In this document: positions 45,350 to 54,880 of the stretch, in pieces | Layout: each line of letters opens with the position of its first letter | Position numbering within the stretch: position 1 is the stretch's first letter | From: Ochotona curzoniae | Lineage: Eukaryota; Chordata; Mammalia; Lagomorpha; Ochotonidae | Assembly: GCF_017591425.1 (NCBI RefSeq) | Contig: NW_024465751.1 | Span: 4,154,001 to 4,218,000, forward strand | Reading direction: 5' to 3' | Length of the DNA: 64,000 nucleotides | Position numbers and translations under genes: made by a program | Notes under the pieces: generated by a model | What the model was told of the DNA's origin: nothing | The model's database searches: none | Seen by the model: the letters and a program-made list of their open reading frames with translations, nothing else

Positions 45350-46154
45350 TGCATTTAACCTTGGCAAGTTAAGTCTTGTTCCTCAGTGTTATCGAAGACA
45401 GAAAGGAGGTCATGAACTTGCCCCCAGAGCCTTGAGCGTGACAGCACGGAGCTTGACCTTTAGCCCTCAGTCAATATGTAACCAGTGTCTGTCTCTACAT
45501 CGTCCTGCATAGGTTAGACCAGAAACTCAAAAACGTTTCCACAGACAGGGTTGGTCAGTCTCAGATTCCAACATTTTCATGAAATGCTTTCTACTCTGCA
45601 ATTTGATCAGTTTCATCTTAATGCTAAAGTTCTTGTTTCCCTAAGTCTTTGGTGCTCCAGAAAGTTGTAGTTTTGTCCTGCACAGAGCTGCACCCCATGA
45701 GAGCCCAAACACAGGTCCTGGGGGAGACCCCAAGTCCCCCATCCTGTGTGGCAGCTGTATACACACACACGCTTTATTACCAAGACAGTGTTAAGTGTGC
45801 CACCGCACCACTGGAAGGTAGGTAAGAAAAGGCAACCCATATTCCCACGGATTCGGGCCCGCTGGTTTTGGTGGGTGCTTTGCTGTCCACCAGGGGCATC
45901 TCCCACAACCCCCCCAAGCCTAGGTGAGCATGTGCAGGACTGGAGCCTTTGCTGCAACACTGTATCAAGTCATTTATGTCACTTCTGTCCTCACCTGCTC
46001 AGTGCTGACAGACTGTAAATGACAATGTCCCACCACCACTGTCCTGCCAGGCCTCTCACACCCCTAGAGGCAGGGGCAAGGTGAATAAAGGAGAAATAGG
46101 AGAACAGAAAGTCACTGGCCCAAAACATTTAAAGAGATAGCTTGCCTTTTTGTT

Positions 46155-46440
46155 TTAAAAGATTTATTTATGTATTTGAAAGGCAAAATATCGGATCTTC
46201 TACCTATTGATTTTTTTCCCCTAAAATGGCCATAGTAGCCAAAGCTGGACGAGCATAAAAAAACCAAGAGCCAGAAATTCATCCTAATCTCTCATGTGCA
46301 TAGCAGGGGCCTGAGTAGTAGGGCAGTCTTGCACTCCCTTCCCAGGCATTTTAGCAGGGAGTTGGAGCCCAGGCATAATGCCAAAGCTGACAGGGGATGC
46401 CTGTTCCACCCTCTGAACCACAAGGCTAGCCATCCCACTG
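46155..46440 (-). mobile_element. C-SINE, - strand, diverged
   Basis: ttttaaaagatttatttatg tatttgaaaggc, then cacttgc-type and cccttcccaggcattttagc segments and a head near gatgcctgttccacc. Confidence 0.75.
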
Positions 46441-46449
46441 CCTCCACTG

Positions 46450-46452
<3 letters not shown>

Positions 46453-46500
<48 letters not shown>
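46453..46500. repeat. (CA)24 microsatellite
   Basis: Uninterrupted CA run between two reversed C-SINEs. It sits where the A-rich tail of the second (46501-46705) would be, so it probably grew from that tail. Confidence 0.97.
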
Positions 46501-46502
<2 letters not shown>

Positions 46503-46705
46503 TAATCAGAGACAGAGCTTCCATCTACTAATTCACTCTCTAAATGTCCGTGATAGCTGGGGGCTGGACAAGCCCCCAAAACAGGAGCTAGGAACTTAAT
46601 CTGGTTCTCCCATGTAGGTAGCAAGAACTCGATCACTAGAACCTCACCATGGCCGCCCAGGGCTGCGTTAGCAGCAGCAGGAGCTAGGTACTAAGGCCCC
46701 AAGGA
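46501..46705 (-). mobile_element. C-SINE fragment, - strand
   Basis: tccatctactaattcactct, ttctcccatgtaggtagcaa and gctaggtactaaggcccc show a truncated reversed element. Confidence 0.65.
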
Positions 46706-47297
46706 TTGTGATGTGGCATTCTAGTATCGTTCTTAACTGTTGGATCAAAGGCCTGTCCCAGCTTGCTTTTGCTTATTGCTCATTTTTAATTGAGCGTCTT
46801 AAACAGTCTTCAGGAGGTGATGACTCTGTTTCCATCTTGGTATTTGCAGAGAACAGGAAATCCAGCAACTTAAAAGCCCAACTCAGAATCAGTCAAAAGT
46901 GAAAGCTATTTTAGGAAGTGCCTAGAACCGCCCCCAAGCCCAGGCTGACCCGCTGTGTTAAACCAGCATGTACTGACTATTTTGCATGACGGAGCTGAGA
47001 AATTTGTTTATGCTGCAAATTCAGCATGCAGAAGCTGCGCATTTTGCTTTCCATCATGTTTCCTAAAAGCATTTTTAGACTGCTGTCATTTCTGTAAGCT
47101 GATGTTGTAGCTGGGGTGCTTTGTGCTTTTTGGTGAAGTTGAGGTTTGATTCCTACTCCTGTCGGTTGTTTTCTGCTGAGAATAACTTGGTAACACCTAA
47201 TTGATAACATAGAGCTCAAGTCACTTGCCCAAAGAATTCTGCTGTTCTTTTGCCTTCAGTCCATCCTTTCAGTTAAACCTCCATTTGCTTATTTAAG

Positions 47298-47420
47298 GGG
47301 AAAAACAAAGTGAGACGAGTGAAGACTATTTACGACTGCCAGGCGGACAATGACGACGAGCTCACATTCATCGAAGGGGAAGTGATTATCGTCACAGGGG
47401 AAGAGGACCAAGAGTGGTGG
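47298..47420 (+). CDS. ASAP1: ASAP1 exon: SH3 domain, N-terminal part
   Basis: This 123-bp exon reads GKNKVRRVKTIYDCQADNDD, ELTFIEGEVIIVTGEEDQEWW. It contains the SH3 hallmarks: ALYDY-like TIYDC, the acidic RT loop DNDDELTF, the EGEVI strand and the double Trp (EWW) of the peptide-binding groove. The ASAP1 SH3 domain is known to bind partners such as FAK. Acceptor cttatttaag, donor tgg|gtacgt, phase 0. Confidence 0.97.
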
Positions 47421-49234
47421 GTACGTACGAATCCCTGTCCATGACCTCCATCCGTTCGTTGCTCCTGAGCTGTGGGCAGGCAGCACAGCAGTGGACAGGG
47501 AACCCCTCCAGCACAGATTCATCCTCCACTGTGTCTTGTCCCCAGCAACAGACCACAGTAAGGGTCTTCCCTGCCACTGTCAGACGCTAGACAGAGCTGG
47601 GTGTCCACCCAATGCATCATATGCCTTGTCTGTAGTCAGCAGTTTTAGACTCAACACCAGAGCTCAGAAAAGTTGGTCACATTGCCTTGGCCACACAGGA
47701 ATGTGTGGATCCCAGGCAACGTCAGGATTGCAAATCAACTTGACCCCAAGTGCTGAGCCCACCCTCCCACACTGTGCCCAGACTCCGGGCCGAAGGCCTG
47801 GACTGCAGTGCAGCCTCAGTCCTAGCTGCCGTCTGGAGATGCGCCCTGGGAAGCCTGATGCTGCTTCCTGTGGTTTCAGGGGGTTCCGTGAGAATAGAGA
47901 AGTCCTCAGGTTATGTTAAGCATTTTTCCTCATGAGCCCATGGTCTACTGAAAATGGAATCATATGTCAAAATACTTCTAAGTCAAAACAGACCACACCT
48001 AGCCCTTGTAAGAAATGCAGTTTAGTAACACAACATTCTGGAGTGTCTGACTCCGCTTCGGGGGCTTGTGAGGGAGGGTGTGAAGTATGCTTCCACATAT
48101 CACCAAGTGAAAAAACATGGTCAGACCCACCCTTGTAAGGTGAGGACCCTCTACACCCGTGAACATTGCTTTTATGTTAAAACTTGCTACCAAGGTGTTA
48201 GAAAGGAAAGGCAGCAGTGTGCTCCCCCCTCAGGCCTGTTTGGAAGCCAGCAGCCAAGGTTGTAGGGGACTGCACAGGCAGCCCACCCAGGGGCCTGTGG
48301 GCAGCCACCTCTTTGCTTTGCTGATCATTTCCCATCCTGAGCTTGGAGAGCCCACTTCCTTGGCATCCTGAGTCCCCTTCTTCCCAGAGGGTCTCCATTC
48401 TACATACCAGGAAAACAGCCTGCAAGGCACAACGGGGCCATCAGGACCTGCCTATGCCCAGTGACACACATTGGCACACGCACACACATGGGTGTATGCA
48501 GGCCCACCTTCAGAATGACTTTGCATCAGATGACAGCTATAGGCATTTTACTTAAACTGAAGCAGTAGTTCTCAATTCATGGGGCAGTCTGCTTCTCTAG
48601 GGACATTTGGCAAAGCCTAAGCATGGTGATTGTCAGAACAGGCACTCAGGCAGTAAAGCCAGACACCCCACTAACATCTTGCGATGCCCAGGCGAGCTCC
48701 CCTCCCTTCACCCCTCACCCCCAGCACCATAAAGAATGCCAGTGATGCTGAGATAGTGCAACCCTGTGCTGAAGCCCTGCAGTCTCTTTTTCCCTCATGA
48801 GGCACAAGCTGCAGGACACTCAGATGGAGTGGCCAGCCCCGGTTGGGACATGGCAGCCGTTTCCATTGATGCCGCCCCACCCCTTCTTTGCAATGTAATC
48901 ATGCATGGCCCTGGAAGAAGGGACTTTTTGGTCCTTACAGCGGCTTAGCTATGTTTGTCTGAGGTCTCCGACACTGGAAAGACAAGCCCTGGTTAGAGAA
49001 TGGACTCCAGAGCTAGAGGCCTCCATGAGGCTATGGGCAGGGCAGCCCACCCTTCAGGCTGCCACGGGGGCTTGAGGGCATCGTGTGGACATGCTCAGCA
49101 GGCAGGAATGCTGGCCCACGCTGTATTGCTATGCAACCTCAGATCAAATCTAGGATTGTGGCCCGGGGCTGGGGCAGACTGTGGGCAGCTGCCTGTTGCC
49201 TGCGCCTCCCTGACCAGCCCCTTTCTCCCTGCAG
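47421..49234 (+). other. Last ASAP1 intron
   Basis: 1.8 kb with no clear repeat except a weak MIR-like piece at 47640-47735 (agttggtcacattgccttgg ccacacagga). Nothing else is supported. Confidence 0.65.
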
Positions 49235-49309
49235 ATTGGGCACATCGAGGGACAGCCTGAAAGGAAGGGGGTGTTTCCAGTGTCCTTTGTGCACATCCTG
49301 TCCGACTAG
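49235..49309 (+). CDS. ASAP1: ASAP1 last coding exon: end of SH3 domain and stop
   Basis: This 75-bp coding part of the terminal exon reads IGHIEGQPERKGVFPVSFVH ILSD and ends at TAG (49307-49309). GVFPVSFV is the conserved last strand of the SH3 fold (G-FP-NYV pattern). The C-terminus ILSD matches ASAP1 as I recall it from other mammals. Acceptor tctccctgcag. The 15 exon lengths sum to 2149 nt: one base finishing a split codon plus 716 codons including the stop. There are no internal stops. Confidence 0.97.
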   Translation: MGHIEGQPERKGVFPVSFVHILSD

Positions 49310-49387
49310 CATCACGCTGCACCACAGGATTGTCCAGCTCCTCCCTTCGAGCCTGCTGCCTCCGTGGACTGAGTCCAGTGCACAATG

Positions 49388-49395
49388 TGTATATA
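49388..49395 (+). promoter_or_regulatory. Pumilio-type 3' UTR motif UGUAUAUA
   Basis: TGTATATA fits the UGUANAUA consensus bound by PUM1/PUM2 proteins and lies about 80 bases after the stop codon. A single 8-mer match can occur by chance, so binding is only inferred. Confidence 0.35.
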
Positions 49396-50410
49396 GCTGC
49401 TGTTACAGAGTCAGAAACTCGGGGAAGGAATCAGACTGTGTGTTACAAATACCCTGTGGTCCTCTTCCTTTGCCAGTATTAGGGTAGCATTGGGACCCAG
49501 CGCGCCTTACTGGTTTGCCAAAGCCATCCTCGGCGTCTAGCACTTACTTTTCCATCTTTCTCTCTCTCGCTCTCCTGCTCTTTATCTCTCTCTCTGCTGT
49601 TTTACATACAAACAAGAGTATAGGAACCGCTGGCTTTGCAAGTAGAAGTGGTCTCCAGAACCGTTGAAAGGCATAGAATTAACTCTGTTCCTAACAATGC
49701 AGTATTCGTTGTGTTACAGAAAATGCAACATTAGCCAAGAGGTGGCTTCTGTTCTGCAGGTGACACTCAGCTCCGTGACAGAGCAGCCCGTAGTGACCTA
49801 TCGGTGTGCACAGTTTACAGTTACACAAACCTGCTGTGGTATTTATTACAGAGAAGTGCTCAGTTCCATAGAAGTGTTACTCCTTCAGCGAAATACTCAC
49901 CCACTGACCCCAAAGTCCTTGTGACGTTTTAAATGCACACAGCCTCATGCCAGTTTAGATGAGTGGATTTACACAGTCTTACAGTGATGAGCGCCCGCCC
50001 CTGAGATTACCTCATTATGCAAAAATAACATATCCTTCATGAATATTTGGAGAAAAGTTTAGAACGTGACTGATGCGGTTCAGCTTTCAAGAACCAAGGA
50101 CCACCATAAAATACTAGCCTCAACATTATGCATGCATCTAGAAGCTTACCTGAAATCTGCCTTTTATAAAGGAATAGTATGGATAAGTGGAACTGTACAT
50201 TTTTTTAAACTCGATTGCCATTAAAGCAGAAATTATAAGGTTGCAACAATGCTCGTTTCTAGTCAGTCATTTGGCCTTCTCAGGAGTGTGGATTGGCTTG
50301 GCCTGTGGTGGCTCAGCAGCCGCCGAATGTGTCAGAACATCCAGTCCGTCCAGTTCTGTTCCCAGATGGAATCAAGGGGAAGAACGTTAACATCAGTCAG
50401 GTCCCGGGGT

Positions 50411-50571
50411 GCAGAAATGCACTTTGCCACCCCATGGTCCTGCACATGCCCACTGCGGGTGCGGAAATCCAGCTTCCCCTACCCGTGCTCTTGGGCATGA
50501 CTACTCGGGGTTGGAAGGAAGGGCAGAAATCCAGGTTCCCCGCCCCTTGTTCTGGCACATGCCCACTTCTA
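50411..50571 (+). repeat. Three-copy 50-bp imperfect tandem repeat in the ASAP1 3' UTR
   Basis: Units start at 50411, 50461 and 50523. Each opens GC(A/G)GAAAT-C and contains a C-rich middle, then a G(C/G)-CATG-C-ACT segment near the end. Units 1 and 2 abut, and units 2 and 3 are separated by a 12-base GGAAGG-type spacer. It is not a known repeat family to me. Confidence 0.75.
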
Positions 50572-50924
50572 GCTCAGTGTCCCAGCGTGCAGCTCCACCC
50601 CCGTGGACACGTCACCATGCGCACCGGGGCTCTGCATGCTGCAGAGAGCAGCATGCTGAAAGCCGGGTCCCCGCCAGGAGCCCTGTCTGCCCCGGTGTCT
50701 TCATCCCTGCCTCGCTGAGACCTCTCCGGTGTAGATCAGCAGGGGCTCCCAGGAGCGCGGTGCCCTGACTTGGATGGCATTCTGCTGGTGCTATGAGGGT
50801 GACAGCACAGGGAACTGGCATTTTTGAGCAGATGATCCGAGCATTGAAGGAGAAGAGCTCACTTCACAGAAGCACAACTCCTTACCACACCCTGAGGAAG
50901 AGTGAACAGCAGCTGAGTTCTGTT

Positions 50925-50995
50925 GAAGTGCTTACACACACAGTTCAGACGCCACCTCCTTCAAGAAGCCTCGCTGACCACCCTGCAGTAGGAGA
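50925..50995 (+). mobile_element. L2-like fragment inside the 3' UTR
   Basis: The stretch with acgccacctccttcaagaag followed by cctcgctgaccaccc matches the familiar L2 3' region pattern (cacctcctc...gaagccttccctgaccaccc). It is short and diverged. Confidence 0.45.
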
Positions 50996-51205
50996 GCTGC
51001 AGCAATAGCTTCCTCAGCATCCTGGCACCTGCACATTCCCTGGGCAGCGCAAGGTCCCCACGCAGGGCCATGGCTGGCCGCCGGGCGCTAGGCCACACGG
51101 GTGTCCACATGGGCTGTGACCTGTGCAGCTGCTCTTCCACATGGGCAAAGCTACATTGAAGAGCCATTGGTTTTTGTGGCCTAGACTATTTCCAGCTGAT
51201 CTCAA

Positions 51206-51211
51206 AATAAA
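51206..51211 (+). terminator. Possible proximal poly(A) signal AATAAA
   Basis: An exact AATAAA sits 1.9 kb after the stop codon (context ctcaaaataaacaag). The following 30-40 bases are A-rich rather than GT-rich, so this is a weaker candidate than the 51787 signal. Confidence 0.4.
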
Positions 51212-51786
51212 CAAGTTTTAAAGCAACAGCAAAAAGAGCTACATGTCTAAAATGAAATGCCTCTTTCTTTCCTATTTTGTAACAACTTACACTTGAGTGT
51301 TTTACTATTTTTTTTCGGCTTGCGTTTTCTTTTCCTAAGAGTTTGAGTTCTCGCTAGTGCAGTTTACCGTGGGACATAGGGAACGTTAATAGGAACCCTT
51401 GGGCAATCTTGTCGGGTTGAAATCTAATCTTGTTCATAACCCAGTGAGGCACTATCGTGATTTTGTACATGATAGAGTATTTTGAAAGTACGGAACCTTA
51501 CAAAGAAAATAGCAAATGGGTTGTTGCCTCCAGAAGGACAAGTTCTATTCTGCAAATAGAGTGTGTCTTGTTTTACTGTTGAACAGCGATCACTATTTAT
51601 TTTTTTATGGCCTAGAACTTGTCCGTGTTGTACAGGAATCTGTAGTGCCACCAGTGAAGCCCCGAGCTCTCCCCGAGTGTTAGTGTCACACAGCGGCACG
51701 CCGGTCATTTCACATGTGTTTAATGTGAGTTGTCCAGTACTGTATGTGTTCATTTCTACTTTTTTTAATATTTAAAATTGCTTTTA

Positions 51787-51792
51787 AATAAA
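51787..51792 (+). terminator. ASAP1: Likely distal poly(A) signal AATAAA of ASAP1
   Basis: AATAAA in a T/A-rich context (gcttttaaataaatat) is followed about 40 bases later by the GT-rich stretch attttgtgagttgt, a plausible downstream element. Just beyond it a SINE starts and no ASAP1-like sequence continues. This is the best candidate for the mRNA end. Confidence 0.7.
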
Positions 51793-51861
51793 TATATTCT
51801 CAGTTGACCCCAAACATTTGAAATTGGGCCATTTTGTGAGTTGTCCACTACCCTTCTTTAT

Positions 51862-52110
51862 TTTTTTTTTAAAGAGGGCAGGTTATCGGCGCACTCAGGC
51901 CTCAGTTGTCCACACGGGACCAAAGCTGGGATCCAGGAACTCAGTCCAGGTGCCCCACAGGGTGACAGGAGCTGCTTGCGTCATTGTGCGCATCTCGGCA
52001 GGAAGCTGGGACCAGGAATGCAGCCACATATCAAACCCACAGACTGATGTGAGGGGCAGACATCCCAGATAGCCTGACTGCAGGGCCAAGCACCAGCCCC
52101 CCCCTTGGGC
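51862..52110 (-). mobile_element. C-SINE, - strand, diverged
   Basis: Starts with a T/A tail just after the ASAP1 poly(A) signal, then tcggcaggaagctgggacca and gaggggcagacatcccagat. Old copy. Confidence 0.6.
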
Positions 52111-53099
52111 CAGGAGACCCTGGCTCCCTGTGGCTGTGCTAGGGGCTGCCCTTGATGCACATCACTCCCGAGCCTTCTGTTCCTGCACACGGTGCACCTC
52201 AGTGCTCGGTCCTTTCCTGTTCCCACTGCTGTGCCTACCTCTGCTCTGGTTCACGTGACAGGGTGAGGCACCTGCTTGTCATAAGGATATGTGTTAACAG
52301 GCCAGCAGCAGCACCAGTCAGGACCAGCATGGGCCTTGTGCCTCTGTCACTGCCATGGACCCAGGCACAGGCTGTCTGCCTGCACCATCTCACTGTGCCC
52401 TCAGCAGGTCCCTGGGGTGTGCCTTGCTTACTTGGCAGAGCACAGAAAGTGGGCCCAGGAAGAGTTCCCCATGGACAAGAGCCTCTGGGTCACTGAGTCT
52501 CAGAGAGTCCACCAGTGGCTGAGATCCCCGCGGTGAGGAGGATGGCCCTGGCCCCAGGCTCCTGCCGGAGGGAACTGTGCCTGTGGGAAGCAGCCGAGGC
52601 CACAGCAGAGAACCTGTGCGTTGGTCAGCGCTGCCTGGGTGCTGTGCTGCCCGTTCACAGGCCAGGACACGGTCATCCCGAGAGCCTGCGTACCGCTAGA
52701 GAGGAGCTCACAGGTCCCCTGGGGCAGCCTGCTCTCCACCACTCGTGTGGCTTGTTACCCAGGTCGGAAGCTTAAAACTGATGGAGCCTGCCAGAATTGC
52801 GTCTGTCCCCAGAGCCAGGTCACCACCGAGCCTTCTCTGCCCAACTACCTCAGGTGCTTTGGGTGAGTTCTCTGTGTGGGGTGGGTAAAGGAACCCTTTT
52901 TTTCTATCTGGGGCCATTTACATATTTATAACATTGTTTGCAGGCATACAAAATGACTAACTCAAAACTTAGCCTGCTGTACATCTCGCATATGTCCTGT
53001 CTGCCACCAGTGTGCTGAGGCCAGCCTGCAGGGCTAAAGTGGCTGCCCAGGCCATCGGTGGGAACCCTCAGGGGCTGGTGGCATCAGCAACAGCTTGCT

Positions 53100-53103
<4 letters not shown>

Positions 53104-53174
<71 letters not shown>
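53104..53174. repeat. (TG)35 microsatellite
   Basis: About 35 uninterrupted TG units ending tgtatgtatgc. The longest dinucleotide run in the window, capable of Z-DNA. Confidence 0.97.
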
Positions 53175-53178
<4 letters not shown>

Positions 53179-53271
53179 ATGCAAGAGTGATGACACCAGA
53201 ATAACCCAGCTTGTTGTACCCTGCCTGTTCTCCACGTATCCATAGAAGCTCCCAATGGAAACTCTTTTCTC

Positions 53272-53600
53272 AAAAGTATTGTTGTTTGTTTGAAAGAGTT
53301 ACAGGGAGAAGGAGAGAAGGAGATCTTCCAATGACTCCTTCCTCAAATGGTTATAGCCGTGGGGGCTGGGCAGGCCAAAGCCCAGGATCCTGGAGTTTTT
53401 GGATCTCCCGCATGGGCAGAAGGGGCCTGAGCCTTGAACCGTTTTCTGCTTTCCTCTAACACCAGCAAAGAGCTATATCAGAAGCAGAGCAGCCAGAAGG
53501 AACCAGCATCGCTAGGAGATGCCAGTTCCACCAGAGGCAGAATATCTGGGCTCACAGGTTCACTTCTTTAGCAGGTGCACTAGGGCTGAGCAAGCATCCA
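53272..53600 (-). mobile_element. C-SINE, - strand, diverged
   Basis: ttgtttgtttgaaagagtta, gatcttccaatgactccttc, tctcccgcatgggcagaagg and a head gagatgccagttcc. Confidence 0.7.
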
Positions 53601-54119
53601 CTCACACCTGATTCAGCATCTGGCCTGGACTTTACCCTCAGAGCCTGAGGAAGAAATGGAGTCCACTACACCTTGCTCACCTAGACTGCAGACCCGTGAC
53701 CTCTGGATCCCAAACGTCCTCTGGGTCAAAAGAATGTGATAACAAGCCCTGGATTCTGTCCCTGAGAAGCTCACGGGCTTGGGAGAGATGGGGGAAGTCC
53801 TGATAAATGTGGGGCTTAGCCAAGGAAGTGACAGCTTGCGCTGAAGACCCCTGGAGCCTGAGTGTTCTCAGAGGCTGCTGGGACATGAGACCCCTGTGCA
53901 TGCAAATGGCTGGAGTAGGCAAGACCTGCCCAAAACCCTTCCTCACTCCACGCCACCCCGCCTGATCCATGCCGTGCTGAGGGGTGTGGTCCCCACACCC
54001 AGGGCTGCTTTCCTGGAAGTGGTGGTGCCCATCTGTCAGTGTACCAGCAGGTAGGCAGCACGGGGCTCTGTGTGGGCTGCATCGAGATGAGGGATGTGAC
54101 CGCAGGGCTGCAGTTTTCA

Positions 54120-54240
54120 CCATGAAGACAAGCGCAGTTGATTCCCCATCTACAGACTTGCAGGCTGAGTCATGGAGAGGTTAAATCATTACTTGCCATA
54201 GCAAGTCACTAGTAATGCATAGACACCAGATTGGCACCCT
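54120..54240 (+). mobile_element. MIR-like remnant
   Basis: gattccccatctacagactt, ctgagtcatggagaggttaa atcattac and a tail gacaccagattggcacc parallel MIR core order. Confidence 0.5.
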
Positions 54241-54724
54241 GCTGTCGGGGCCCAAGCACCTGCTATTCGTGATCCTGGGCTGACTCTTGGCCGCTACTGT
54301 GTCCCCCCAGCCACCTCTGTGAAAGACTGAGCCAGAGCTGGACCACCAAGGCACTCTGCCAACACAGCAGCCGTCAAGCAAACAGCAGCCAGCGAGATAG
54401 GTTTCTAATTCAAAGAAGTGGCAGCATTTTCCAGAAGGTTCCCACATGTGTGTTTCTCAAGTTCCCTTGGACCCCAGTTCCTGAGCTCAGCTCAGCAGGT
54501 AAGGCGTGACTGGACAGCGCTCTCCTGCCCAGTAGCACAGCCCTAAGAAGCCAGAGGTGCATTTTCCAGGGCTTGGCTGTGGACTTCCTGAACCACAGCC
54601 TCAGGGGCATCCTGTCACCTACAGCCCAGTTACTGCTCATCACAGAAGGAGGTGGCAGCTTGGCGGCCTCACTGGGCTGACCACAGCTATTAGTTCCCTG
54701 TGTCCTGGGGGCCAGCTTGGAGGA

Positions 54725-54880
54725 AATTAAGAGTTCAAGCTTTGGGATCAGAAAAACATAGGACACTGAGCGTTAACCTCCCCAAGCATGGGTTGATTCC
54801 CCTTACCTACACAGGGCAGTAACAATCTTGGCGTCAGAGTGAGCGTTAGGGGATGTCACAGATGATGGTTCATGTCCAGC
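54725..54880 (+). mobile_element. MIR-like 5' remnant
   Basis: ttaagagttcaagctttggg atcagaaaaac resembles the MIR 5' segment (gctttggagtcagac). Followed by agtaacaatcttggcgtc. Weak. Confidence 0.4.

Larger units (their letters stand above)
45004..47297 (+). other. ASAP1 intron before the SH3 exons
   Basis: Holds an inverted-repeat element with a TA run (45210-45349) and two reversed C-SINEs around a CA microsatellite (46155-46705). The 45350-46150 and 46710-47290 stretches show nothing else. Confidence 0.7.
49310..51815 (+). other. ASAP1: ASAP1 3' UTR
   Basis: Sequence runs from the TAG stop to about 20 bases past the AATAAA at 51787. No splice site or competing gene is seen. It includes a UGUAUAUA Pumilio-type motif (49388-49395), a CT-rich stretch (49553-49600), a three-copy 50-bp imperfect repeat (50411-50571), an L2-like piece (50925-50995) and T-rich 3' ends. 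The 3' boundary is inferred from signals, since no transcript data are available. Confidence 0.8.

Noticed and set aside
46453..46500. Regular spaced repeats as a possible CRISPR array
   Set aside because: These are simple dinucleotide repeats in a mammalian genome with no repeat-spacer structure.
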